This document shows positions 8,104 through 16,806 of a DNA stretch of 64,000 bases, piece by piece. A program made the translations under genes and the position numbers. Positions within the stretch are counted from its first letter, which is position 1. Every line of letters starts with the position of its first letter. Below the pieces are notes generated by a model. That model searched no databases. It was not told the DNA's origin and worked only from the letters and a program-made list of their open reading frames with translations. The stretch comes from G965226155 sp965226155 (GTDB lineage Bacteria; Pseudomonadota; Gammaproteobacteria; Eutrophobiales; Eutrophobiaceae), in assembly GCA_965226155.1 (NCBI GenBank), contig OZ245331.1, positions 1,922,001 to 1,986,000 on the forward strand, written 5' to 3'.

Positions 8104-8973
8104 ATGCGAAAGACCTTTTACGTTATCCTGATCTATCCCCTCTCAAGCTGGGGCAGTGAGAGCGGAGCACCACTGGGTCCTCAATGGTACATCGGTGCAG
8201 GCATCGGAGTGAACCAGGTATCCGACCTGGATCAGGCAGGCTGGAATCGGGAGCGGACCTGCTACCCGACTAGCGCTTGTTTTGATGCGGACCCGGTTGC
8301 GGAAGTCTCCGGATACCGTTGGCACTACGACATCGAGACGAGTGTTGGCCCCGTGTTCGAACTGACCGCTGGCCGCATTTTCGATCGCTCACGCCTAGAA
8401 CTTTCATTCGGACAGGGCCATAACGACACCAACCAGATTTTCCGTGGCATCACTTATTACGATAGGACGCCTATCAAGGAAAGAAGGGGTGATACCGTCA
8501 TATCCAATACCCGCACCTCGGTCGACGACCTGACCATGCGCACCCTTTCGCTCAATGGTTACTACGATTTCCCAGCGATGTCCCGCCGGTTTTTTCCATA
8601 CGTTGGCGCTGGGCTGGGTATCGCATTTATCGAGGTGTCAGGCTTGCAGTTCTCCGCTGATTACCAAGGTACTTCGAGCACTACTCAAGCGTACGATCCT
8701 CCTCTGTCGTTCTACAACGTGCGCCAGAACGTCAATCTTTCTGATACGGTATTCACCTGGCACTTGCATACCGGCGTTGATTATCGCCTGAACGACAGGA
8801 CACTGTTGGGTCTGAAGCTGACCTATTCAATGATGGACGACTTCGAAGACAGTGCCGCATACTCGCTGCATCCGTTTCATGACCGGGCCCCCAGTTTAAC
8901 CAACCACAATATATTCAAAGGTGCGGATTACACGACGTTAACAATGACCGTCAAACTCCTGTTTGGCCACTGA
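8104..8973 (+). CDS. Outer-membrane beta-barrel protein, unknown role
   Basis: A 289-residue protein with a short hydrophobic N-terminus (residues 3-15) that could be a signal peptide, although the cleavage site is weak. The body has barrel-like alternation: WYIGAGIGVNQ, FELTAGRIFD, FFPYVGAGLGIAF, FTWHLHTGVDYRLND and TLTMTVKLLFGH. This layout fits small OmpW or OprF-N type barrels of eight strands. It stands alone between the end of the IS1595-type element and an IS transposase remnant, in DNA somewhat richer in GC than the core, which suggests acquisition. No operon partner is seen. Confidence 0.7.
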   Translation: MRKTFYVILIYPLSSWGSESGAPLGPQWYIGAGIGVNQVSDLDQAGWNRERTCYPTSACFDADPVAEVSGYRWHYDIETSVGPVFELTAGRIFDRSRLELSFGQGHNDTNQIFRGITYYDRTPIKERRGDTVISNTRTSVDDLTMRTLSLNGYYDFPAMSRRFFPYVGAGLGIAFIEVSGLQFSADYQGTSSTTQAYDPPLSFYNVRQNVNLSDTVFTWHLHTGVDYRLNDRTLLGLKLTYSMMDDFEDSAAYSLHPFHDRAPSLTNHNIFKGADYTTLTMTVKLLFGH

Positions 8974-8985
8974 AACGGATGCGAC

Positions 8986-9189
8986 AAACGGTTCATCGGT
9001 ACACTGCGGCATGTAGTGCTGAATCCGGATGTCTTTTACTCACCGGATGTAGCACGGACTGTGATCGCACAATGGGTCCATCAATACAATCACAGCCGGC
9101 CATATCCATCACTGAATGACCAGCCTCCCGTTCCTGAAGCAATCACACCTGCTCTCTCACAAAACCGGGGACCTAGCCAAGGGGCTTGA
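8986..9189 (+). pseudogene. Transposase integrase-core C-terminal remnant (IS3/IS481-like)
   Basis: Sixty-seven codons reading KRFIGTLRHVVLNPDVFYS, then QWVHQYNHSRPYPSLND. This matches the region around the last catalytic residue of retroviral-type DDE transposases (usual phrase: E-R-x-x-x-T-L-R ... Y-N-x-x-R-P-H-x-x-L). The catalytic Glu position precedes the fragment. No start codon or N-terminus is left. Confidence 0.6.
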
Positions 9190-9393
9190 CACGTCTATCA
9201 CGCCGAAAGTTATTGCGGACGGTGACTGCTACGAAATGGAATGGCAAGACAGCAAAACTTTCAGGGATTAAGAGGACTGACCGCCCGGTCAACGTAGTTT
9301 GAGTGGTTTTATGCTTAAGGTATAGCCGAGGTAGCGATGACGCGACCTGGGGCAAGGCAGCCTCTCCAGCATCAAAGGCAAATTACCCATGCC

Positions 9394-10251
9394 CTAGAAT
9401 CCGTACCTGAGCCCAGCGCCAATGTAATGTCCGCCAATTTCGGTATTAAACTTTGCGCCCGTCACATCCCCCTTATAGGTCGTATCATCAGCGCTGAAAT
9501 AACGCCAGTCCAGGCTGGCAGTGAGCGAACGATCTTGCGGTTGGATAAACTCGTAGCCGATGCCCGCACCTACCTGATAAATGAACACGGTATCGTCATC
9601 GTCGGCGAGTGAGTTGCCGGTTGTTGCCGACTGCACATCGATTGACTCGGAAGAGAACCCGAGGCCGCCGCCGATATAGGGTTTCCAGGCAGATTTCAGG
9701 TCAAAATCATAGAACATATTGAGCATAATGGTGAGTGCCGAAACAGCACCTTTAATAGGTCTTTCCCCCTTAACCGTATTCTGGGCCAAAACTTTGTGTG
9801 CGTCGGTGAGATCAGCATATGTTGCCGTATCGGGGTACGCGCCCGGACTGGTTGCGTTGATTGCTGCAACTACACTTGGCACAGCCAGTGTCACAAGGGT
9901 ACCGGGGCTTTTAACATTCATGCTATCCGCACCGTTTTCCCGATAGCCGATCTCAGTCTCAATGCGCAAGCCGTTGGCAAAAGCGTAGCCGGCTTTCCCT
10001 TTCACGGCAAATCCAGTATCCACCTTCAATTTAATGCCGATCGGGAGATAAGGGCCACGGGCCGGCGCCTTGACGTCTGAGTCTTCCACAAGACTGAGGC
10101 CGGCGCTAAACCCGATGTAAGGGCCATCGGCAGCACGAACGCTCGTGCCGGAAAATACCAGTAACAACACGAGCATGGCCAGCCAACCTTGCGGCAACAC
10201 TGGTAAGTGCAAGTAAGAAACGGGAATAAACGGGATACTGGTGTGCATCAT
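9394..10251 (-). CDS. Outer-membrane beta-barrel protein (OmpA/opacity-like barrel)
   Basis: Start chosen at the ATG ending at 10251, because GGGAGAAGG precedes it at good spacing; the longer frame has no such site. The signal peptide runs through WLAMLVLLLVFSGTSVRA and is cleaved before ADGPY. The mature part has strands typical of P44/Msp2 or OmpA-like barrels (YIGFSAGLSL, YIGGGLGFSSES, YQVGAGIGYEF, HYIGAGLRYGF) and ends in Phe, as needed for assembly by the BAM complex. The role is unknown. It is a lone gene facing away from the other OMP gene at 8104. Confidence 0.75.
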   Translation of the reverse strand: MMHTSIPFIPVSYLHLPVLPQGWLAMLVLLLVFSGTSVRAADGPYIGFSAGLSLVEDSDVKAPARGPYLPIGIKLKVDTGFAVKGKAGYAFANGLRIETEIGYRENGADSMNVKSPGTLVTLAVPSVVAAINATSPGAYPDTATYADLTDAHKVLAQNTVKGERPIKGAVSALTIMLNMFYDFDLKSAWKPYIGGGLGFSSESIDVQSATTGNSLADDDDTVFIYQVGAGIGYEFIQPQDRSLTASLDWRYFSADDTTYKGDVTGAKFNTEIGGHYIGAGLRYGF

Positions 10252-10723
10252 GTCCTTCTCCCTATTAAAACCTGTGTAGCACGTCGCTTCGGCTCTTTTC
10301 AATACTGAGCTTAACATGCCTGTTTTTTCATGGGAACTCTATACTTGCTCTGTCCCATAGCCCTCCTCAGTTATAACGTTTCGTATTTTTCGTGATTGTT
10401 GCACAACCACCGATTATTGCTGCCAAGGTGAGAATATCTAGCATTATAAAAAAATACAGGCTTCATGTCGTCTCCTTGTTATTTGTTTGTAGCCAATAAT
10501 GATAAAAGCCTAACGACTTTTCTTTGTGAATCTACATGAGTGTATATCGTAGCTTGACTAACACGCTAATGCATACAGGTATATAATTACTTTTTCTAAA
10601 ACCGAACTACGTGGCCCAGTGCTGTTGGCATTAAGCACAGCACTATACATCTGGGGGCTGCGAACCAAGCCAGAGAACAGATAGTCGCAAGTATATTGTC
10701 AATCTTTAATCTCAAACCGGACG
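10252..10723. other. Intergenic stretch with one hairpin
   Basis: AT-rich DNA of about 470 bp without a credible gene. It contains a perfect 8-bp stem, AGTGCTGT at 10618-10625 paired with ACAGCACT at 10637-10644, with an 11-nt loop and no T run, so it is not a standard terminator. The bases just before it (GTGGCCCAGT) recur at 11761-11770. The promoter for the 9394 gene probably lies near 10252-10350. Confidence 0.5.
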
Positions 10724-11458
10724 CTACTTCCAGGGGTCGTAGCTACCGAAGTTCCAGAGGTTGCCTTCCGGGTCGCGGCAGGCGTAGAGGCGGCGGCCGT
10801 AGTCTTGATCTTCGGGCGGCATCACCACCCGGGCGCCCGCGTCGACGTCGTTGTCGATGACATCGGCGCTCTTCGATACCGGGGTATCCAGGGTGTCGAG
10901 CGGCTTCTGAAGCTGCCCGTATGCATCGTCGCGGGCAGAGCCGAGCATGATCATCCCGTTGCCGAATACGAACTGGGCATGAGCGATCGTACCGTTTTCG
11001 CCCGGCACGACAAGATGTTTCTGGAAGCCGAATGCCTTGCAGAGCCAGTCGATAGCTGCTGGAGCGTCCCTATACCGCAGGGACGGAACAATCGAGGCCG
11101 TTGTGTTCTTCGCCATCTCCGTCATGTGCGCACGTTCCGTATCATGTCTAGTGAGTTCGACGACAACACATCCCGTGTAATCACCAACTACCTCGGCAGG
11201 TAATAACGGATTGTCAGGGAGGGAGCATAGCCACTGTGTGTCTGATGAGTGACCCCCGTCTTTACCTTTCTTAAACGCCTTCCACATAACCGCGCAACAT
11301 GAGGGCATAGCCTGATGAGGCCCACCAGCCTTGGGTGGGTAGCCACCGAGCGTCCGATGAAGCTCACCGGCGTTTATTTCAACATGCGGGCGACCCTGCC
11401 GCTGGGCACGGTTGATCTGCGCTCCCAGTTCGTCTCGGAATTGATCTGCCGTTGGCAT
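10724..11458 (-). CDS. VOC (glyoxalase/bleomycin-resistance fold) protein with an unrelated N-terminal domain
   Basis: Residues about 115-244 form a vicinal-oxygen-chelate domain of the PhnB-like kind: SIVPSLRYRDAPAAIDWL, then FGFQKHLVVPG, FGNGMIMLGSA, and DPEGNLWNFGSYDPW. Residues 1-67 are a different module (EINAGELHRTLGGYP ... MPSCCAVMW), which I know as the N-terminal part of some HNH-nuclease-associated proteins. The 45 residues between them look like translated spacer. The VOC part may be made alone from an ATG at 11125 or 11116. The DNA is clearly GC-richer than the core, which points to transfer. Confidence 0.7.
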   Translation of the reverse strand: MPTADQFRDELGAQINRAQRQGRPHVEINAGELHRTLGGYPPKAGGPHQAMPSCCAVMWKAFKKGKDGGHSSDTQWLCSLPDNPLLPAEVVGDYTGCVVVELTRHDTERAHMTEMAKNTTASIVPSLRYRDAPAAIDWLCKAFGFQKHLVVPGENGTIAHAQFVFGNGMIMLGSARDDAYGQLQKPLDTLDTPVSKSADVIDNDVDAGARVVMPPEDQDYGRRLYACRDPEGNLWNFGSYDPWK

Positions 11459-12033
11459 AGCTTGTCGCCTTATTTCCTGTTGAACATGTAGATGTGTTCA
11501 TTCTAGTCAGAAAGAACCTATGACGCGATGACGAGAGATTAGATCTTTCGTTGATGGCGCAACCGCCATCATCCCTTGTTATTATCCGCCTCAATAAGGA
11601 TTTTACGGCACAGCCAAGACAAAATAGACTCATCTAAGTTACCCACAAAAATTGTAGATAACTTGGGCGTATTTTTTGTATAACCTGGCGCGTTGCCTTA
11701 TATCTACTGCGCCTCGGTCAAATTGCATACTATTTGTACGGTACTGACAACTTAACGCCTGTGGCCCAGTAGCAATCCATCGATCAGGTTCAGGCGCGAT
11801 GGCGTTGTCCGCCGTCCAAACGCACCTGTTCTGGGTTGCCTGTCATGATGCGCGCCTGATTCCAACCCGTTATAAGAGTTTTACACTTAGAACCAGATCA
11901 AGTTTAGGAGGGCAGGACATGCCATTTTCCACCACCTATGTGTGTCATATCTGTATGTGGACAGAGCATCTTCAGTCTTTCTTTTTGATGTTCTGACCGC
12001 GCTTTGAGCCAGACGTTTAAGTCGAAAGATATC
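11459..12033. other. Intergenic stretch with a short repeat motif
   Basis: No convincing gene in about 575 bp. At 11741-11756 there is GTACTGACAACTTAAC. It is one mismatch away from the motif that forms the ends of the 126-bp element at 22640-22765, and an inverted relative stands at 12961-12977. Confidence 0.4.
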
Positions 12034-12056
12034 CCTGTCCGTGGCGAATTACTAAA

Positions 12057-12449
12057 TCAGGCTGCAACAGGCGTCTGAAATAGGTCATGACAATGAGACT
12101 GCCAATTGTAATGGTCAGTGCATATTAATTTTCTGTGAACTTCACCGCATTGCTCGCTCGGAGAATTGCCTTCTAGAGTGGAGTGCACCCTGTGTTGATT
12201 ATAGTATTCCTTAAATTCATTCAGCTTTCTTTCCAAATCCAGCGAATTCCAGAAGAACGTCTGATCAAGGTATTCTCGTCTAATCGTGCCGATCAATCGT
12301 TCGACAAAGGGATGTGAAATCGTGGTGTAAGAAATGGTTTTTATCTCGTCAATATCCAGGACCCGAAGATGGGCTTGCCATCGGTCTTTCTGGGTGAGCT
12401 GAAAGAGCAAGGTAATGGCATTGATAAGCAGGAGTAGAAGCCATCTCAT
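12057..12449 (-). pseudogene. Integrase-core transposase with internal deletion
   Basis: Begins MRWLLLLLINAITLL, a hydrophobic start also seen in the neighbouring remnant, then jumps to the end of the catalytic core: HPFVERLIGTIRREYLDQTF, followed by LNEFKEYYNQHRVHSTLEG. Both catalytic Asp regions are missing while the Glu region remains. A roughly 0.8-kb internal deletion is inferred from the usual protein length of more than 300 residues. It cannot be active. Confidence 0.75.
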
Positions 12450-12601
12450 AGAAGCTTATCATATTGATGACATCAGGAATGAACAAGACCGATATTATGA
12501 GTTAGGCTATGTTGTAATTAGTAATTCGCCATGCACAGCCAAATAAACGTTGATACTTTCTCTTCTCTAGGGCGTTATGAAATGCGAGCAGCGTAGAAGG
12601 T

Positions 12602-12838
12602 TTAATAATAATCGCCGCTTTTAACCATCCTACCAGGATTCAGTAGCATGCTAAGCCATCCGAGAGTCAATCTGTCCAGTGGCTTGAGCAGAGGAGCTCT
12701 TTGTCTGGAACGATTCAGTATAAGTAGTGGGTGTTTAGCTAACAGGTTTTCAGAAATGATGGCTTTGACGCCACCTTTCCGGGCGAGTTGACACAGCAGT
12801 GTAACCCTATTGCTTAGTAGGAAGCGTAACCATCTCAT
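12602..12838 (-). pseudogene. N-terminal remnant of the same integrase-core transposase
   Basis: Starts MRWLRFLLSNRVTLLCQLAR, and includes HPLLILNRSRQRAPLLKPLDR, typical of the N-terminus of these transposases before the integrase core. Everything after about residue 78 is lost. Confidence 0.65.
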
Positions 12839-13023
12839 AGCGACATATCATATGGATGGAATAATGGAGGGACAAGACTGATACTCTTGTTGGCTTTATA
12901 TTCTAATTAGTAATTCGCCATGGACATGAAAATACTGCAGGAATGCTTCTAGTCTGTGTTAGTTAACTTGACAGTACTCTTTTTCGTTTCCTGTGGTTAG
13001 CTTGGTTTTGTTGCCGAGCTGCA

Positions 13024-13323
13024 TCATGGCGCGATGGTAGTCTGCACTAGTTTGGGGTTTGCTTTGATCATGCGCAGGTAATTATTTGCCGCCGCATCAG
13101 GACTACGTTTGCCTTGCTCCCAGCCTTTTAACGTGTCAATACTAAGCGCAAAGGCGCGCGCAAAGTCTTTCTGGGACATCTTGGCCCTTTTTAAACGTAT
13201 CGCTTTGATTTCTGCCGGCGTAAATACAGTATAGATCGTTTTGGGCGTAACTTTGCCTTTAGCGATCTTCACCGCTTGTTTCAAATTGCCTAGTAATTCT
13301 TTATGTAAATTAGTATCCATCAC
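13024..13323 (-). CDS. Helix-turn-helix antitoxin (HigA/NadS-like)
   Basis: A 99-residue XRE-type DNA-binding protein. The helix-turn-helix is KMSQKDFARAFALSIDTLKG, followed by WEQGKRSPDAAANNYLRMI, a pattern typical of antitoxins in which the C-terminal helix-turn-helix follows a short arm. It lies 6 bp after the toxin gene on the same strand, so the order is toxin then antitoxin, as in higBA. It would neutralise the toxin and repress the shared promoter upstream of 13659. Confidence 0.85.
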   Translation of the reverse strand: MMDTNLHKELLGNLKQAVKIAKGKVTPKTIYTVFTPAEIKAIRLKRAKMSQKDFARAFALSIDTLKGWEQGKRSPDAAANNYLRMIKANPKLVQTTIAP

Positions 13324-13329
13324 GTATTC

Positions 13330-13659
13330 TTATCTAAATTCATCAATAATCTGCTTTACGAGCTTTTTGTAGACCGCTTTCTGCGCATCGGTCATGTCCT
13401 CGGTTTTCGCCTTAGCATAGATCAATAACAACAAAATCGGCTTATGCACGTTGTAATAGTAATAAATCACCCGGGCTCCGCCTCGTTTGCCCTGTCCAGA
13501 ACTGGCGATACGGATTTTCCGTAACCCGCCGGTACCTCTAATCATCGGCCCCGCTTTGGGCTTTTTCGCCAACATGGCCAACAATTCGTTAAAGCCGTTC
13601 TCACCCAATAGATCGAGGGCTTTGGCTTCGAATGTTCCAATCGGGACGAGCGTCTGCAT
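13330..13659 (-). CDS. RelE/HigB-type toxin of a type II toxin-antitoxin pair
   Basis: A basic protein of 109 residues, predicted ribosome-dependent mRNA interferase. Visible features are the central GTGGLRKIRIASSGQGKRGGARVIYYYY block and LLLLIYAKAKTEDMTDAQK, diagnostic of the RelE-like group that pairs with C-terminal helix-turn-helix antitoxins. It is the promoter-proximal gene of the pair. Such pairs stabilise mobile islands, in keeping with the IS-rich surroundings. Which mRNA codons it would cut cannot be judged here. Confidence 0.85.
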   Translation of the reverse strand: MQTLVPIGTFEAKALDLLGENGFNELLAMLAKKPKAGPMIRGTGGLRKIRIASSGQGKRGGARVIYYYYNVHKPILLLLIYAKAKTEDMTDAQKAVYKKLVKQIIDEFR

Positions 13660-13989
13660 CAGCCGTTATGACTCAATGGATCCCCATGGTGGTTCATTGA
13701 ACCCCTATTTGTCAACATCCGTTCGCACTTTTTATCTCAGTTACGCTGCACATCCCCACATTTATGTAAACCTGCAATATGTTATATTCCGCATATATAC
13801 ATTTGTATTTTTTGTTGGTATGTGCACTCCAAAGAAGCTACGATTATCGATTTGTTGCGGGCGATTAATTATATCTATCAGCTAACATCATTTGAGTAAA
13901 ATAACATATTATATCTATAAAAAAAGGGGGACTTATATAGGTTAACTCCCTTATTGAACTGTATAACAAATCAATTAATTTGGCTGTCC
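13660..13989. other. AT-rich intergenic stretch
   Basis: About 330 bp with no credible gene. The first part should hold the promoter of the toxin-antitoxin pair. A short A7 tract followed by G5 at 13918-13929 marks the side nearest the phage-like block. Confidence 0.4.
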
Positions 13990-14184
13990 TTACGATTGAT
14001 TTGGACCCCCCATACACTTGACTGACCATTGTTGTGGTTTTCTTGGCTTTCCACGCATTAATCGGAATGTTAGCATTTGCGCGAGCCATTCATCGTAGAC
14101 CATCTCCTCCTCCTTTGTCATCGGGCCGACGATCCGCGCGGTGCTGGTCTGTAGGTCGAACTTAATATGATCAAGATTCGTCAT
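13990..14184 (-). CDS. Small phage-like protein, function unknown
   Basis: Start taken as the ATG of MTNLDHIKFDLQTS, which overlaps the end of the DUF5681 gene by 14 bp. The 64-residue product has EEEMVYDEWLAQML, then a basic tail. No family recognised. The overlap and shared strand suggest it is translated with the DUF5681 protein. Confidence 0.5.
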   Translation of the reverse strand: MTNLDHIKFDLQTSTARIVGPMTKEEEMVYDEWLAQMLTFRLMRGKPRKPQQWSVKCMGGPNQS

Positions 14185-14677
14185 GGGTCTCCGGGATGGT
14201 GTCGGTACCGACTGCGCTATCGTCGTCCGGTTTGGCCTTGGCTGCATTGTTCCAGTCCTTGCTGGGCGGATCCACGAACATGATCTCCATCCTCCTCCGG
14301 GCGTTCTTGCTCGCTTTGGCGGTCATTTCGCGTATCTTCGCATTTTCTTGCTCAGCCGTACTCAGCATCTTGGTGAAGAGCCGTTGGGCATGACCCTTAC
14401 CCTTAGCGGCATTGACGGCCAGGGTGCGGATGATGGTCTCCGCTATCGTCAGGGTAACGGAGCGATCTCCCTCGCCGACGGTGATCGTGCGGCGGGCTTC
14501 CTTGAGCACGATATCCTGCAGCGACCCTTCAGGTGGTACGGATATGCGGGACTTCGAGCCCTTGGGACGGCCGCGCGAATTACCGGATTGGCCATTCTTG
14601 AAGCGATGCGCTTTCGGTGGTTTTCTATAGCCGACTTCATCATCATCGTCAGGTGGACGGTTACGCTTGTTGCTCAT
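14171..14677 (-). CDS. DUF5681-domain protein (phage-associated)
   Basis: The N-terminus carries the hallmark of this family, GYRKPPKAHRFKNGQSGN, then SRGRPKGSKS. After it come a basic helical region and an acidic tail. Such proteins sit in prophages and phage-derived islands beside ParB-domain methyltransferases and terminase genes; their role is unknown. Length 168 fits. The start overlaps the methyltransferase stop by 4 bp (ATGA style), so the two are co-translated. GC-rich like its neighbours. Confidence 0.8.
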   Translation of the reverse strand: MSNKRNRPPDDDDEVGYRKPPKAHRFKNGQSGNSRGRPKGSKSRISVPPEGSLQDIVLKEARRTITVGEGDRSVTLTIAETIIRTLAVNAAKGKGHAQRLFTKMLSTAEQENAKIREMTAKASKNARRRMEIMFVDPPSKDWNNAAKAKPDDDSAVGTDTIPETHDES

Positions 14678-15978
14678 TGCGTCGCTGCCCGGACACCCAG
14701 GTCATCAGACGGCTGCGTGCCCGTCTGATGCCCGGCGTCGTCTTTTGCATAGGTTTCCCAGCGGGCGAGGATGCGGTCGCAATAGATCGGGTCGAGTTCA
14801 CACAACCGCGCCCTGCGGCCGGTCTTCTCCGCTACGATCAGGGTCGAGCCGGACCCGCCGAACAGATCGAGCACGATCTCACCCCGGCCTGAGACATCGC
14901 GGATGGCATCTGCGATTAATTGTACGGGCTTGACCGTCGGGTGCAGTGCCAGTTCTTCCATCCGCCCCGGCCATCTCGTGTTTACACCGCGGTACTGCCA
15001 GACGTTCGTACGATAACGGCCATGCTGACCCAACTCGAAGGTGTTGGTATGCGCTGCTTTACCATGCTTGAAGGCGAGGATGAGTTCATGACGTGAACGA
15101 TAGAAGCTGCCTATTCCGGTGTTGTCTTTGGCCCAGACGATGAGGTTCTTCAGTTCAGTAAAGACAGCCTCCCCGGTTGCAAGTATCTCAGGCAGGTGAC
15201 GCCAATCCATGCAGATGTAGTGTATGGACCCGTCAAGGCTGTGCGCGACCAGTCGTGTGAAAGCGGTCTTTAGAAACCCGGTGAACTCCTCACGGTCCAT
15301 CTCACCGCAGGCCATGGCAAACTCACGGTGCTGAGTATTGCCTGCACCGCTAACATGCCCTGCGATTGGTACATTATAAGGTGGGTCGGTAAACACCATC
15401 CGTGCCTGTTCGCCTCCCATCAGTGCGGTGACCACGTTAGGATCAAGTGCATCGCCACAGATCAGCCGGTGCGACCCAAGCTGCCAGATGTCGCCTAGGG
15501 AGACACGGCAGGGTGCCTTATCCGGAATGACATCGTCTTCTGGGTTACCTGGTTCTTCCGGCTTAACCGCTGCAAGTGTGGTGTCTATCTCGGGGATAGA
15601 GAAGCCGGTGAGCCCGATGTCAAAATCCAGATCCACCGACAGTAGCACACCGAGTTCCGCAGCGAGTAAGTCCTCGTCCCAGCCGGCATTAAGCGCAAGT
15701 TTGTTGTCGGCAAGCACATAGGCACGTTTCTCATCTGCGCTCAGGTGATCGAGTCGCACGCAGGGTACCTCAGTCAGGCCGAGTTGTTTGGCTGCGGCCA
15801 CGCGGCCGTGACCGGCCAGGATCGTCCCCGCCTCATCAATCAATACCGGGTTAGTAAAACCGAATTGGTCGATGCTGTCTGCGATCTGCCTTATTTGCTT
15901 CTTGGTATGGGTGCGGGCATTGCTGGTCCAAGGAACAAGTGCCGCAATGGGTTGGCACGTGACTTGGGTATCAGACAT
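14674..15978 (-). CDS. ParB/Sulfiredoxin-fold domain plus DNA methyltransferase, phage type
   Basis: Start set at the ATG of MSDTQVTCQPI, just inside the end of the AlpA-like gene; the longer frame adds 17 unlikely residues. Residues about 5-120 form a ParB nuclease-like domain (NARTHTKKQIRQIADSI, then GTILAGHGRVAAAKQLG). The C-terminal half is a beta-class N4/N6 DNA methyltransferase with DPPY at about 198-201, LHPTVKPVQL, and LDLFGGSGST at about 370-379. This is the common phage orphan methyltransferase architecture, usually protecting phage DNA or marking hemimethylated sites. No cognate nuclease is next to it. Confidence 0.9.
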   Translation of the reverse strand: MSDTQVTCQPIAALVPWTSNARTHTKKQIRQIADSIDQFGFTNPVLIDEAGTILAGHGRVAAAKQLGLTEVPCVRLDHLSADEKRAYVLADNKLALNAGWDEDLLAAELGVLLSVDLDFDIGLTGFSIPEIDTTLAAVKPEEPGNPEDDVIPDKAPCRVSLGDIWQLGSHRLICGDALDPNVVTALMGGEQARMVFTDPPYNVPIAGHVSGAGNTQHREFAMACGEMDREEFTGFLKTAFTRLVAHSLDGSIHYICMDWRHLPEILATGEAVFTELKNLIVWAKDNTGIGSFYRSRHELILAFKHGKAAHTNTFELGQHGRYRTNVWQYRGVNTRWPGRMEELALHPTVKPVQLIADAIRDVSGRGEIVLDLFGGSGSTLIVAEKTGRRARLCELDPIYCDRILARWETYAKDDAGHQTGTQPSDDLGVRAATQ

Positions 15979-16153
15979 TTGAGTGTCCGCCCGACTCAGC
16001 GTCACTCGTCTTGTCCAGCGGCCAGTCATTCTCAGTGGCCGTTTTCTTGACCGCGTTCGGGAATGTTCCCGCGTGTATTTGACGGTAGCTTGTTACTTTA
16101 GATAATCTGGTCTTTGCCTCGACTTCTTGGCAGTGAAGAATGTTTGGTTCCAT
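15971..16153 (-). CDS. AlpA-like small DNA-binding regulator, probably truncated
   Basis: Sixty residues with the AlpA/excisionase-type helix-turn-helix: LHCQEVEAKTRLSKVTSYRQ, then IHAGTFPNAVKKT. In the family the motif is followed by W-x-x-x-E-[IV]-x-x-W; here the frame instead reads on into a Ser/Gly-rich end, so the C-terminus looks frameshifted or altered. It overlaps the methyltransferase start by 8 bp and probably heads the phage-like operon. Confidence 0.6.
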   Translation of the reverse strand: MEPNILHCQEVEAKTRLSKVTSYRQIHAGTFPNAVKKTATENDWPLDKTSDAESGGHSNV

Positions 16154-16221
16154 TTTTACGACCTCTATAGCAGTTTAGAAGCCGTATTATGTGAGGTGAG
16201 ACTGATTGTTGTCAGGGTGAA

Positions 16222-16806
16222 CTATGCAGCTTTTTTAGTTGCCTTCTTGAAAGGGTGCCAGCGGCGCATTTTGCGTAGAATCGACCGGACGGTGTCTTCC
16301 GGGAGAGAACACGCGAATGCAATTTCACCGATGGTGTTCTCAACAGTCCGACCCTCTTCGCGAAGGGTGTGGTACACCCGGTTGATCCGAAAATCCCGGT
16401 CTTCCTTCGGACCATAGCGCGGGTTTCTTGTTTTTGCGGGCACCTTAAAAGTATTTCGATACTGACTTGAAACAACGCCGCAGGCCCAGTCTTTAAGTAG
16501 ATCTGGGAGCGGCTCGCGGCGGTCTTGGAGAGTAGCCAACAGCCGGTTTAAACCGTCCCAGGCCCATCGGCTGGTAGAGGACCAATTCATGTAGGATGCA
16601 ATCAGTACGACACGCGCCGAATAGTTAGGTAGTTCCGGGGCGCGCGCGTCAGGATCAGTGGTGTCCCACCAAGCGGGCAAGTCCGCCAGCATGGGATAGC
16701 CGCCGTCTTCGTTGTTCACGAAGGCGCGAATGTCATCGCATTCCTGGGGGGTCAAATCATCCATGACGGTGCACTCAGTTCTTAATTTTTTAATTGAGTT
16801 TCCCAT
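16222..16806 (-). CDS. Phage-like protein of unknown function
   Basis: A 194-residue soluble protein with Trp-rich segments (PAWWDTTDPDA, NWSSTSRWAWDGLNRLL) and a C-terminal basic helix-turn-helix-like region (ENTIGEIAFACSLPEDTVRS, then ILRKMRRW). The last part resembles a winged-helix DNA-binding motif. An internal ATG at codon 15 (16764) is an alternative start. It sits upstream of the AlpA-like gene on the same strand and is GC-rich, as is the rest of the block. Confidence 0.55.
   Translation of the reverse strand: MGNSIKKLRTECTVMDDLTPQECDDIRAFVNNEDGGYPMLADLPAWWDTTDPDARAPELPNYSARVVLIASYMNWSSTSRWAWDGLNRLLATLQDRREPLPDLLKDWACGVVSSQYRNTFKVPAKTRNPRYGPKEDRDFRINRVYHTLREEGRTVENTIGEIAFACSLPEDTVRSILRKMRRWHPFKKATKKAA

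Larger units (their letters stand above)
12034..12924. mobile_element. Deletion remnants of an integrase-core IS, two partial copies in tandem
   Basis: A 14-bp perfect inverted repeat (TGGCGAATTACTAA at 12042-12055 and its complement at 12518-12531) bounds a 0.49-kb unit holding a transposase with a large internal deletion. A second end of the same type (TTAGTAATTCGCCA at about 12907-12920) follows a second transposase N-terminus. The N-terminal coding ends and the terminal sequences of the two copies match each other, so they derive from one IS type. Confidence 0.7.

Noticed and set aside
10618..10644. Hairpin as a transcription terminator
   Set aside because: The stem has no T run on either strand, and there is no gene ending just before it.
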